In this document: positions 52,815 through 61,571 of the stretch, piece by piece
Numbering within the stretch: position 1 is the stretch's first letter
How the letters are laid out: each line of letters starts with the position of its first letter
Origin: JAXGXJ01 sp963829545
GTDB lineage: Bacteria > Actinomycetota > Thermoleophilia > RBG-16-64-13
Direction: 5' to 3'
NCBI GenBank assembly: GCA_963829545.1
Contig: CAWHIX010000007.1
Span: 62,001 to 126,000, forward strand
DNA length: 64,000 nucleotides
Notes under the pieces: generated by a model
The model's input: the letters and a program-made list of their open reading frames with translations, nothing else
What the model was told of the DNA's origin: nothing
Database searches by the model: none
Made by a program: the position numbers and the translations under genes

Positions 52815-53543
52815 GTGGAGTCGAGCCCGGGAGAGAGAGTGACCAAGATCAGCGAGGAACAGGTGCGGTGCCGCAAGGGGGCCATCCTGGCCGCGGCGAA
52901 GCGCGTGTTCGCGCGCAAGGGCTGCGCCCAGGCCACCATGCATGATGTCGCCCACGAGGCCGGTCTGAGCGTGGGGGCCATCTACCTCTACTATCCCGGC
53001 AAAGACGAGCTCATGCGCGCCGTCTTCGAGAACATCGGCGAAAGCACGCGGGGTCTCTTCAACAAGGCGGCCGAGGGGGCCACCACACCCGGCGAGATCC
53101 TGCGGGCCACGGGGCGTGTGCTCGAGGAGCGCTTCCAGGATCCTGCCACCCGCGACGAGACCGTCCTCGTGCTGGAGGCCATCCTGGCCGACGCCCGCGA
53201 GGCTCGGTCGACAGGGACCGGGAGGGAGAGTGGACCGGGGAGTGGGCGGCAGCTTCGCGGGGCGTATCTGCTCTTGACGGAGTGGCTGTTCGGGCGTGCA
53301 CAAGAGACGGGAGCGCTCGACCCGCGTATAGATACGGAAGCGCTGGCGCAGTTCTTCGTGTCTCTGATGGTGGGCATCCACGTGCTCAGCCTGGAGTTCG
53401 AAAGCGGTCTTGATGTCAAGCCGGTCTTGAAGGTGGTCGACGAGATGTTGCTGCGCCTGGGTCCCGGGGCCCCTGAGGACGGCGAAGAAGGCGGAGACGT
53501 GGCGCCCTGGGCGCTGGTCGCATCCGTGGAAGGTGATGGATGA
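52815..53543 (+). CDS. TetR family transcriptional regulator
   Basis: The 242-residue protein has the TetR helix-turn-helix (ILAAAKRVFARKGCAQATMHDVAHEAGLSVGAIYLYYPGKDELMRAVFENI, residues 25-75) and an all-helical ligand-binding C-terminus. GTG start at 52815; a second GTG 24 bases on is possible. A perfect palindromic operator is 17 bases upstream, implying autoregulation. The stop overlaps the transporter start by ATGA, so the natural target is the MmpL-like pump. Confidence 0.92.
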   Translation: MESSPGERVTKISEEQVRCRKGAILAAAKRVFARKGCAQATMHDVAHEAGLSVGAIYLYYPGKDELMRAVFENIGESTRGLFNKAAEGATTPGEILRATGRVLEERFQDPATRDETVLVLEAILADAREARSTGTGRESGPGSGRQLRGAYLLLTEWLFGRAQETGALDPRIDTEALAQFFVSLMVGIHVLSLEFESGLDVKPVLKVVDEMLLRLGPGAPEDGEEGGDVAPWALVASVEGDG

Positions 53544-55789
53544 AGCTTCGAGTGTCAACGGGTGGCATGGCTGCCATCAGCGCCCGCCATCCCTGGTGGG
53601 TGATCGGGATCTGGGTCCTCTTCCTGGTGCTGGCCGCCGTGGCGCTCCCTGGGCTGAAGGGGGCCCTGTCGGGGGACGAGATGAAGTTCCTCAGCAACCC
53701 CGACTCCGTGCAGGGCCAGACGTTGCTCAGCGAGCGTATGCCCGGTCTGTCGACGTCCTCGGGCGCCATGGAGACCATCCTCGTCCACTCTGACGAACTC
53801 ACCGTTGACGACCCGGCCTTCCAGCAGGTGGTCACGCGGACGGCCGCCGCTGTGGCCGCCGAGAAGGAGCTGGTCGCACAGGCCTACGACTACTACCAGA
53901 TCCTTCAGTTCCAGCCGGAGACGGCTGAGAGCCTGGTCTCGGCAGACAGGCACACCACGCTCATCCCGGTGAGCCTGGCCGGTTCGGCCGCCGACACCGG
54001 CGACGGCATCGAGGAGTACATCTCGCTGGTGGAAGCGCAAAGCACTCCGGGCTTCGTCGTCACTACGGTCGGTGGTACCAGCATCCAGAACGAGTTCACC
54101 ACCACGGCCGAGGAAGACCTCACCAGGGCCGAGATGATCGGCCTTCCCATAACCCTGCTGGTGCTGGTGGTCGTCTTCGGCGCCCTCACGGCTGCAGGGG
54201 TCTCGATGATCCTGGCCCTGGTGGCCATCTTCGTCAGCATCGGGGTCATCTCCGTCGTGGGGATCTTCGTGCCCCAGTCTTTCTTCATCGTCAACGTGAT
54301 CATGATGATCGGCCTGGCCGTCGGCATCGACTACGCGCTGTTCATAATCGAGCGCTACCGGGAGGAGAGGCGCCAGGGGCTCAACCGCTTCGACGCCATC
54401 GTGGCGACGGGGGAGACCGCCAGCCGGGCGGTGCTTTTCTCGGGCGGCACCGTGATGCTGGCCCTACTCGGCTTGTTCATCGTACCCATCACCACGTTCC
54501 GTAGCCTGGGCGCGGGGGCACTGCTGGTGGTCGGCATCGCCGTACTGGCCATGCTCACCCTGGTGCCCGCCCTTCTCAGCCTCCTCGGCGACCGTGTCAA
54601 CTGGCCGCTCGCCCGGCGCCACAAGCGTGGTCACACCGGCGAACGTGTGCACAGCGGCCTTACCGTGTACAAGGGCTTCTGGGGCGGCGTCACCAAGCGC
54701 ATCATGGCCCGTCCCATCGTGGGGGTGGTGCTCACGGTGGTGATCCTCCTGGCCATCACCGCCCCGGCCTTCATGCTCGAGACCGGTGCGGCCGGGCAGC
54801 CGGAGACCCTTCCCCCCGGCGAGCGTCAGGACGCGTATCAGTTGCTGGTGGACAACTTCCCCGCAGGGATGCTCTCCCCCGTGGAGATCGTCGTCGACGC
54901 GCCACGAAGCGCGGAGATAGACGGAGCCATCGAACGGCTCAGTGCGGCCATGGAGGCCTCAGGGGATTTCGCAGCCGGATCGACGCTCACCTGGAACGCC
55001 GTCGGCGACCTGGCGCTCATCAGCGCCCCCTTGGCGGCGGGCACCGATTCCGAGAGCGGCTACGAAGCTGTGCGCGAGCTGCGCAGCGACCTCATCCCGG
55101 CCGCCTTCGCCAATCTCGACACCACCGTGCACGTCACCGGGCAGACGGCCCTCGACGGCGACTCCGTACATCTCGTCAATACCCTCACGCCCGCCGTGAT
55201 CGCCTTCGTCCTGGGCCTGACCTTCATCCTGCTGATGCTGGTCTTCCGCTCCCTCGTGGTCCCCATCACGGCAATCGTGATGAACCTGCTGTCGGTCGGG
55301 GCAGCCTACGGGATGCTGGTGCTGGTCTTCCAGATGGGGATAGGGCATCAGCTGTTCGGGTTCCAGCAGGCGCCCATCGAGTCCTGGGTGCCCCTGTTCC
55401 TCTTCTGCATCCTTTTCGGCCTGAGTATGGACTACCACGTGTTCCTGCTCAGCCGCATCCGGGAGCACTTCGATCGCACCGACAAGAGCCGGGAAGCGGT
55501 GGCCGTTGGGCTGAAGGCGACCAGCCGCATCATCACCGGTGCCGCGTTGATCATGGTGGTGGTCTTCGCGACCTTCGCGGCCGGCGATCTGGCCATGCTC
55601 CAGCAGGTGGGTTTCGGCCTGGCCGTGGCCGTCCTTCTCGACGCGACGCTCATCCGCTCGGTCCTGGTACCGGCGACGATGGCGCTACTCGGGCGCATCA
55701 GCTGGTACCTACCCCGCGTGCTCCGCCGCGCCCTCCCCCGCATCAGGCTCGAGGGAGGTCCCACCAAGCCCGTGCGGCCGCCCGTTTGA
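53540..55789 (+). CDS. MmpL-family RND transporter
   Basis: The 749-residue membrane protein has the MmpL layout. There is an N-terminal helix (HPWWVIGIWVLFLVLAAVALPGL), an extracytoplasmic loop (residues 45-180) and five helices with MIGLAVGIDYALFIIERYREER. A second loop (about 420-545) and a second helical bundle with LFGLSMDYHVFLLSRIREHFD follow. The Asp-Tyr pairs in GIDYALF and SMDYHVF are the proton-relay positions. Such pumps export lipids, siderophores or drugs. Coupling to tetR suggests inducible export of a hydrophobic compound. Confidence 0.93.
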   Translation: MKLRVSTGGMAAISARHPWWVIGIWVLFLVLAAVALPGLKGALSGDEMKFLSNPDSVQGQTLLSERMPGLSTSSGAMETILVHSDELTVDDPAFQQVVTRTAAAVAAEKELVAQAYDYYQILQFQPETAESLVSADRHTTLIPVSLAGSAADTGDGIEEYISLVEAQSTPGFVVTTVGGTSIQNEFTTTAEEDLTRAEMIGLPITLLVLVVVFGALTAAGVSMILALVAIFVSIGVISVVGIFVPQSFFIVNVIMMIGLAVGIDYALFIIERYREERRQGLNRFDAIVATGETASRAVLFSGGTVMLALLGLFIVPITTFRSLGAGALLVVGIAVLAMLTLVPALLSLLGDRVNWPLARRHKRGHTGERVHSGLTVYKGFWGGVTKRIMARPIVGVVLTVVILLAITAPAFMLETGAAGQPETLPPGERQDAYQLLVDNFPAGMLSPVEIVVDAPRSAEIDGAIERLSAAMEASGDFAAGSTLTWNAVGDLALISAPLAAGTDSESGYEAVRELRSDLIPAAFANLDTTVHVTGQTALDGDSVHLVNTLTPAVIAFVLGLTFILLMLVFRSLVVPITAIVMNLLSVGAAYGMLVLVFQMGIGHQLFGFQQAPIESWVPLFLFCILFGLSMDYHVFLLSRIREHFDRTDKSREAVAVGLKATSRIITGAALIMVVVFATFAAGDLAMLQQVGFGLAVAVLLDATLIRSVLVPATMALLGRISWYLPRVLRRALPRIRLEGGPTKPVRPPV

Positions 55790-55814
55790 CGCTCCGGCCG
55801 CCCGTTTGACGCTC
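55775..55814 (+). repeat. 20-bp tandem duplication spanning the mmpL stop codon
   Basis: CGGCCGCCCGTTTGACGCTC occurs twice head to tail (55775-55794 and 55795-55814). The stop codon of the transporter gene lies in the first unit. The rest of the gap to 55958 shows no clear promoter or gene. Confidence 0.9.
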
Positions 55815-55958
55815 CGGCTGGCCCGCCTGGCGTTCAGGCCGCGTGCCATCCGAGCCCATCGGGTGGTTTAGTATCCGTCGATTCTCTCGATATGAGACTG
55901 AGGGGGCGGGTCGAGGGGGACGCCGCCGCCGGGGTCGTGTCTGTCCACCACTGGAGGG

Positions 55959-58900
55959 ATGAAGATGGCCGGAAAGACCGCCATGATGGACGGCAACGAA
56001 GCGGTCGCACGCATCGCCTATCAGTTCAACGGGGTCATCGCGATCTACCCCATCACTCCCTCCAGTCCCATGGCGGAGCATTGCGACGCCTGGGCGGCGA
56101 AGGGTGAGAGGAACGTCTGGGGAGTGGTGCCTCTCATCGCCCAGATGCAGTCAGAGGCCGGGGCCGCTGCAGCCGTGCACGGCGCCCTGCAGGGCGGCGC
56201 GCTGAGTACCACTTTCACAGCCAGCCAGGGGCTCATGCTCATGATCCCCAACATGTATAAGATCGCCGGTGAACTGACGTCCACCTGCTGGCATGTGAGC
56301 GCCCGCTCGTTGGCCGCTCAGGCCCTCAGCATCTTCGGCGACCATCAGGACGTCATGGCTGTGCGCCAGACCGGTTTTGCCCTCCTTTGCTCAGGCTCGG
56401 TGCAGGAGGCTCACGATCTGGCCCTGGTGGGGAGCGTGGCCACCCTGGAGGCGCGGGTGCCCTTCATCCACTTCTTCGACGGTTTTCGGACCTCGCACGA
56501 GGTGCAGAAGCTGGAACTCATCGACGACGAGATCATCCGGGACATGGTGAACGAGGAGAAGGTACTGGAGCACTACCAGCGTTCCATGAGTCCCGACCGG
56601 CCCACCATCCGTGGTACCAGCCAGAACCCCGACGTCTATTTCCAGGGCCGAGAGGCCGTCAACCAGTACTATCTGGCCGTCCCGGGCATCGTCCAGGAAT
56701 CCATGGACCAGGTTGCCGCCCATACCGGCCGCCAGTATCACCTCTTCGACTACGTGGGCGCTCCCGATGCCGAACGGGTCATCGTCATCATGGGCTCGGG
56801 CGCGGAGGCCGCGCACGAGACCGTCGAGCATATGGTGGCCGGGGGAGAGAAGGTGGGCGTGGTCAAGGTGCGACTCTACCGCCCCTTCGCCATCGAGCAC
56901 TTCTTGGCCGCACTGCCGGAAACGGCAAAGCGCATCGCCGTCCTCGACCGTACCAAGGAGCCCGGATCGGCCGGAGAGCCCCTCTACCTGGACGTGGTCG
57001 ATGCACTGGCCGAGTCGGAGAGAGGTGTCAAAGTCATCGGCGGCCGCTATGGGTTGTCCAGCAAGGAGTTCACCCCGGCCATGGTCAAGGCCGTCTTCGA
57101 CGAATTGGCCAAGGACGAGCGCAGGAAGCACTTCACCGTGGGCATCAACGACGACGTCACCCACATGAGCCTGGAGTACGACGAGAACTTCAGCACCGAG
57201 CCGGACGGCGTGGTTCGAGCCCTCTTTTACGGCTTGGGCTCCGATGGCACCGTGGGCGCCAACAAGAACTCCATCAAGATCATCGGCGAGGACACCGAGA
57301 ATTACGCCCAGGGCTACTTCGTCTACGACTCCAAGAAGGCCGGGGTCATGACAGTCAGCCATCTGCGCTTCGGCCCCGAGCCCATCCGCTCCGTCCTACC
57401 TGGTCAACAAGGCCGACTTCATCGCCTGTCATGTGTGGAGCTTCTTGGAGAGGTTCGACATGCTGGCGGCCGCGGTACCCGGGGCCACCTTCCTGCTCAA
57501 CGCTCCCTTCCCCGTCGATGAGGTCTGGGACCAGATACCCCACGACGTGCAAGAGCGCATCGTCGAACTCAAGCTCAAGGTCTACGCGATCAACGCGTAT
57601 GAAGTGGCCAAAGAGACGGGCATGGGCGGTCGCATCAACACCATCATGCAGACCTGCTTCTTCTACCTCTCGAACATCCTCCCCCAGGACGAGGCCATCG
57701 CGGCCATCAAGAAGGCCATCGAGAAGACCTACGGCAAGCGGGGCGAGAAGGTCGTGCAGATGAACTTCAACGCCGTGGATCAAGCCGTGGCTGCTCTGGG
57801 CGAGATACCGGTGCCGGCAAAGGCCGGCGGGGATGTGGCGAAGCTCCCGGTCGTCCCGGAAGAGGCGCCCGAGTTCGTCCAGACCGTCACCGCCGCCATC
57901 ATGGCCGGTCACGGAGACCGTCTCCCGGTCAGCGCCATGCCCGCGGACGGGGTGTGGCCCACCGACACCACCCAGTGGGAGAAGCGCAACATCGCCCTCG
58001 AGATCCCCGTGTGGGAGCCCGATCTCTGCATCCAGTGCGGCAAGTGCTCCTTCCACTGCCCGCACGCCACCATCCGCACCAAGGTCTACGACCCGGCGCT
58101 CCTGGCCGGCGCGCCCGCGACCTTCAAGTCCGTGGACGCCAAGGGCAAGGAGTATGCGGGTCTGAAGTGGACCGTTCAGGTGGCGCCCGAGGATTGCACC
58201 GGCTGTGGGGCCTGCGCTCACATCTGCCCGGGCAAGGACAAGGCCGACCCGGATCGCAAGGCACTCAACATGGCCCTCCAGCCCCCGCTGCGCGAGAGTG
58301 AGCGCGACAACTTCGAGTTCTTCGAGGCCATCCCCTATCCCGATCGCAGCACGGTGCGCGTGGGCAGCGTCAAGGGCAGCCAGCTCCTGGAACCCCTGTT
58401 CGAGTTCTCGGGCGCCTGCGCGGGCTGCGGCGAGACGCCCTACGTCAAGCTCCTCACCCAGCTCTACGGCGACCGCCTGCTCATCGGCAACGCCACGGGT
58501 TGCTCCAGCATCTACGGGGGTAACCTGCCCACCACGCCCTACGCCAAGAATGCCGACGGACGGGGTCCCACCTGGAACAACTCCCTTTTCGAGGACGCGG
58601 CCGAGTTCAGCTACGGTCTGCGCTTGGCCGTGGACAAGCGCACCGAGATCGCCAGGGACTACGCGGTCGCCATGCGCGACGTCGTCGGTCCGGAACTGGT
58701 GGACGCCATCCTGGCCTCCAAGCAGACCGACGAGGCCGAGATCGCGGCCCAGCGCGCTCGGGTCGCGGAACTCAAGGTGAGGCTCAAAGCCGTTCTGGAC
58801 TGCGACGGGAAGAACGATTTCCGCTGCGGCCGACTCCTCAACGCCGCCGACTACCTGGTCAAGAAGAGCGTCTGGGGCGTCGGGGGCGACGGCTGGGCGT

Positions 58901-59685
58901 ATGACATCGGCTATGGCGGTCTGGACCACGTCCTGGCCTCGGGGCGCAACATCAACCTGCTGGTACTGAACACCCAGGTCTACTCGAACACCGGCGGCCA
59001 GTGCTCCAAGGCCACCCCCATGGGAGCCGTGGCCCTCTTCGCTGCCGGCGGCAAGCTCACCGGCAAGAAGGAACTGGGCAACATGGCCTGCACTTACGGC
59101 AACGTCTACGTGGCCCAGGTGGCCATGGGCTACAACGACGCCCACACCGTGCGCGCCTTCACCGAGGCCGAGTCATACGATGGGCCCAGTCTCATCATCG
59201 CCTACAGCCACTGCATCAACATGGGTATCGACATGACCAACGGCTACGACCAGCAGAAACTGGCCGTGGAGAGCGGTGCCTGGTTCTTGTGGCGCTTCGA
59301 CCCGCGCTTGGCCGCGGAGGGCAAGAACCCTTGGCAGATAGATATGAAGGAGCCCTCGCGCCCCATCACGGACTATGCCAACAACGAGGACCGCTTCAAC
59401 CGGCTCAGGGCGGAGCATCCCAAGACGGCTGCGGTCATCATGGCCCGGGCGCAGAACCGCGTCTGGACGCGCTGGGGGATCCTCAAGCAGCGCGCCGCCA
59501 TAACCTACGATGTCGACTGCCCGTTCGAGACGGGCGTGGTAGACGAGGGAGCGTTGCTTTCGGAGGGCGCTTCCCTGACGGCCAAGGAGGTCGTGGGTAT
59601 GAAGAGCGGACTCAACTGTCCGGTGGCCTGCGACATCCAGAGCGTGCCCAAGACCAAGCGGGGCAGGCCCGACCCGCCCGACTAA
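55959..59685 (+). CDS. nifJ: Pyruvate:ferredoxin oxidoreductase, copy 2, frame-broken by one inserted base
   Basis: A close paralogue of the gene at 43728 with the same domains: MMDGNEAVARIAYQFNGVIAIYPITPSSPMAEHCDAW, clusters CIQCGKCSFHCPH and CTGCGACAHICPG, and the TPP motif GDGWAYDIGYGGLDHVL. Near 57391 this copy reads CGCTCCGTCC where copy 1 reads CGCTCGTCC. The single extra C shifts the frame, and the rest of the protein (SYLVNKADFIACHVWSFLERFD onward) is in the +1 frame to 59685. The C-terminus is about 20 residues longer than copy 1 and basic (VPKTKRGRPDPPD). ATG after GGAGGG. Both copies would yield acetyl-CoA and reduced ferredoxin in anaerobic metabolism. Confidence 0.92.
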
Positions 59686-59742
59686 CAGCCCGGCGATGCG
59701 CACCGGTCCAGGCGGCGCGGCACAACCCCACAAAGACATGGT

Positions 59743-59814
59743 CAGTCGGGGGTAGGGGGCCTCTCGGAAGAATCGTGACCTCGCAGCTGGAGAGAGGCCC
59801 GCTACCCCCGACTG
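59743..59814 (-). repeat. Conserved-core hairpin, copy 3 (reverse orientation, before the thiamine operon)
   Basis: Arms 59743-59765 and 59792-59814 are complementary over 23 positions with one mismatch. The core between them, read on the minus strand, is TCCAGCTGCG, AGGTCA, CGATTCTTCC, differing from the copy 1 and 2 consensus at one base. It is downstream of PFOR copy 2 but in the opposite orientation, and its right arm covers the place of the -35 of the thiamine operon. Confidence 0.83.
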
Positions 59815-59815
59815 C

Positions 59816-59821
59816 TATACT
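59816..59821 (+). promoter_or_regulatory. -10 box of the thiamine operon
   Basis: TATACT follows the copy 3 hairpin by one base. Transcription would start near 59828, exactly where the TPP aptamer begins. No -35 consensus is visible; that position falls in the hairpin arm. Confidence 0.55.
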
Positions 59822-59827
59822 TACCGC

Positions 59828-59918
59828 CTTGCTAGGGGAGCGTTCAGCTGAGAGTGTGGTCTAGGCCACAGACCCTGCGAACCTGATCTGGGTAATGCCA
59901 GCGAAGGGAAGTAACGGT
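59828..59918 (+). ncRNA. TPP riboswitch (THI element)
   Basis: The conserved aptamer strings are all present in order: GGGGAGC, CTGAGAG, CAGACCCT, GAACCTGATCTGGGTAATG and CCAGCGAAGGGAAG. It controls the thiN-ykoFEDC genes and would switch expression off when thiamine pyrophosphate is plentiful. The platform between the aptamer and the thiN start (59919-60007) contains a perfect palindrome CGAGTGATCACTCG (59946-59959). No T-tract terminator is apparent, so translational control of thiN is likelier. Confidence 0.95.
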
Positions 59919-60007
59919 TTCAACTGCATCCTCGACGAGTCCGCCCGAGTGATCACTCGACTCCGGCTCGTGCGCTCCCAGCTCCCAACCTGATCGGAGG
60001 GACACGG

Positions 60008-60646
60008 GTGCGCGCTGTGCTGGTCGCGGGATCGGATCTGAGGGGAGCACTTGATGTCTCTCTGCTGGCGACGGCCGATCTCCTGGTGGCCGTCGACGGA
60101 GGTGCCGACGCCCTGGCGGCCGTCGGCACCGTACCTCACCTCCTGGTAGGCGACCTCGACTCCATCTCGCTTGGCGCTCGCGCCCGTCTGGAGGCCCAGG
60201 GCGTGGAGGTGCTCGTCCTCCCCGTGGCCAAAGACGTCACCGACACCGAGGCTGCCCTCCGCCTGGCCGTGGAACGAGGCGCCGACGATATCGTCGTGTT
60301 CGGCGCCTTGGGAGGACCCCGTCTGGACCATCTAGTAGGCAACCTGCTCCTCCTGGCGTCGGACTGGCTGGCCGGACACCCCGTTCGCCTCATCGACGAG
60401 CGGCACGAAGCGTTTCTGGCTGGCGGTGACGCTGGACTCACGGGACAGCGCGGGGATACCGTCTCCTTGTTGCCCCTCACCGACGAGGTCGCCGACGTGC
60501 GCACCGAGGGCCTTCTCTATCCCCTGGAGGGCGAGACTCTCTACCGATCAGCTACCAGGGGCCTCAGCAACGCCATGACCGGGAGCGAGGCCCGGGTGAC
60601 ACACGGCAAGGGCCAACTCCTTGTTATCCACTACCGAGGAAGGTGA
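60008..60646 (+). CDS. thiN: Thiamine pyrophosphokinase
   Basis: ThiN transfers pyrophosphate from ATP to thiamine, giving TPP. The 212-residue product has LVAVDGGADALAAVGTVPHLLVGDLDSI (metal and nucleotide site), VLPVAKDVTDTEAALRLAVERGADDIVVFGALGGPRLDHLVGNLLLL and a C-terminal TPK domain ending GLSNAMTGSEARVTHGKGQLLVIHYRG. GTG start after GGAGGG. As first gene behind the TPP riboswitch it links salvage of thiamine to import by the following transporter. Confidence 0.94.
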   Translation: MRAVLVAGSDLRGALDVSLLATADLLVAVDGGADALAAVGTVPHLLVGDLDSISLGARARLEAQGVEVLVLPVAKDVTDTEAALRLAVERGADDIVVFGALGGPRLDHLVGNLLLLASDWLAGHPVRLIDERHEAFLAGGDAGLTGQRGDTVSLLPLTDEVADVRTEGLLYPLEGETLYRSATRGLSNAMTGSEARVTHGKGQLLVIHYRGR

Positions 60647-60652
60647 CCTCTC

Positions 60653-60988
60653 ATGTCCACTGAAAGACACGGATATATGAGCGCCGAGATAGTCGGCTGC
60701 CAGTTCTCTATCTACCCACTGCGCCAGGCGGATATCGACGCTCCTGTGCAGGGCGCCATCAAAGCGGCTGCGGCCGAGGGCTGTGCTGCGCGCGTAGGGA
60801 ACCTGAGCACCCTGCTCTCGGGAAGCGAGGAAGAGGTCTTCCGGGGGCTCAGGGCGGCCTTTGCGGCCGCCCGGGAGTGGGGACCGGCCGTCATGACGGC
60901 CACCTTCGCCGCCGGGATGCCCACTGACGAGCTGGTGGCCGACATCCAGACCGACGTAGACGAGGAACGCTCCGGAAGGGGTCGCTAG
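60653..60988 (+). CDS. ykoF: YkoF-like thiamine/HMP-binding protein, single domain
   Basis: The 111-residue protein contains SAEIVGCQFSIYPLRQADIDAPVQGAIKAAAAEGCAARVGNLSTLLSGSEEEVFRGLRAAFAAA, matching one ferredoxin-like repeat of YkoF, which binds thiamine or its HMP precursor in Bacillus. The Bacillus protein has two such repeats; this one has one and would need to dimerise. It lies 6 bases after thiN and 1 base before the ykoE start. Confidence 0.85.
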   Translation: MSTERHGYMSAEIVGCQFSIYPLRQADIDAPVQGAIKAAAAEGCAARVGNLSTLLSGSEEEVFRGLRAAFAAAREWGPAVMTATFAAGMPTDELVADIQTDVDEERSGRGR

Positions 60989-60989
60989 G

Positions 60990-61571
60990 ATGTCGTTCAA
61001 GGATTGGACCACGCGGGAACTGGTCGTGGGGGCGGTGCTGGCCGTGGCTGTCGGCGTCCTCTTCTGGGCCTGGGGATTGTTGTGGTCGAGCGTCTTTCAG
61101 GTGATACCGTTCCCGTTCTCGTACGCCCTGGTGGGTGTGTGGATGGTAGGGGGGTTGCTGGTGCCTTACGTCATCAGGCGTCCGGGCGCAGCCTTGTTGG
61201 GCGAGTTGGTGGCCGCCTTCGTCAGCATGGCCATGGGCAACCAGTGGGGCATCCTCACCCTGGCCAGTGGTCTCGTGCAGGGCGCCGGGGCCGAGGCGGT
61301 GTTCGCGGCCGGCCGGTGGAAGCGCTTCGACGGCGTGTGGCTGTATGGGGCAGCGGCGCTGGCCGGGGTGTTCAGCATCCTCCTCGACACCTTCGTCTAC
61401 AGCTACTACGCCACCTACACCTGGGGTAGCATCCTCGTAGCCGGGATCCTGACCGTTCTCAGCTCCCTGGTGCTGGGCGGGGGTCTTTCACAGGCTCTGG
61501 GCCAGGCCCTCCTGCGAACGGGCGTCCTCTCGGGGCTGGGAGTCGCGCAAAAGCAGCCACGGAGGATCTGA
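60990..61571 (+). CDS. ykoE: ECF transporter S component YkoE (thiamine precursor)
   Basis: The 193-residue protein has about five or six transmembrane segments and the YkoE signature FKDWTTRELVVGAVLAVAVGVLFWAWG at its N-terminus, with MGNQWGILTLASGLVQGAGAEAVFA in the middle. YkoE is the substrate-binding membrane subunit, thought to take up hydroxymethylpyrimidine or thiamine. The TPP riboswitch upstream supports that substrate. Confidence 0.93.
   Translation: MSFKDWTTRELVVGAVLAVAVGVLFWAWGLLWSSVFQVIPFPFSYALVGVWMVGGLLVPYVIRRPGAALLGELVAAFVSMAMGNQWGILTLASGLVQGAGAEAVFAAGRWKRFDGVWLYGAAALAGVFSILLDTFVYSYYATYTWGSILVAGILTVLSSLVLGGGLSQALGQALLRTGVLSGLGVAQKQPRRI

Noticed and set aside
43728..59685. Second PFOR gene as an assembly duplication of the first
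   Set aside because: The copies differ at many third positions, in the linker, in the second cluster motif and in the C-terminus, and have different neighbours.
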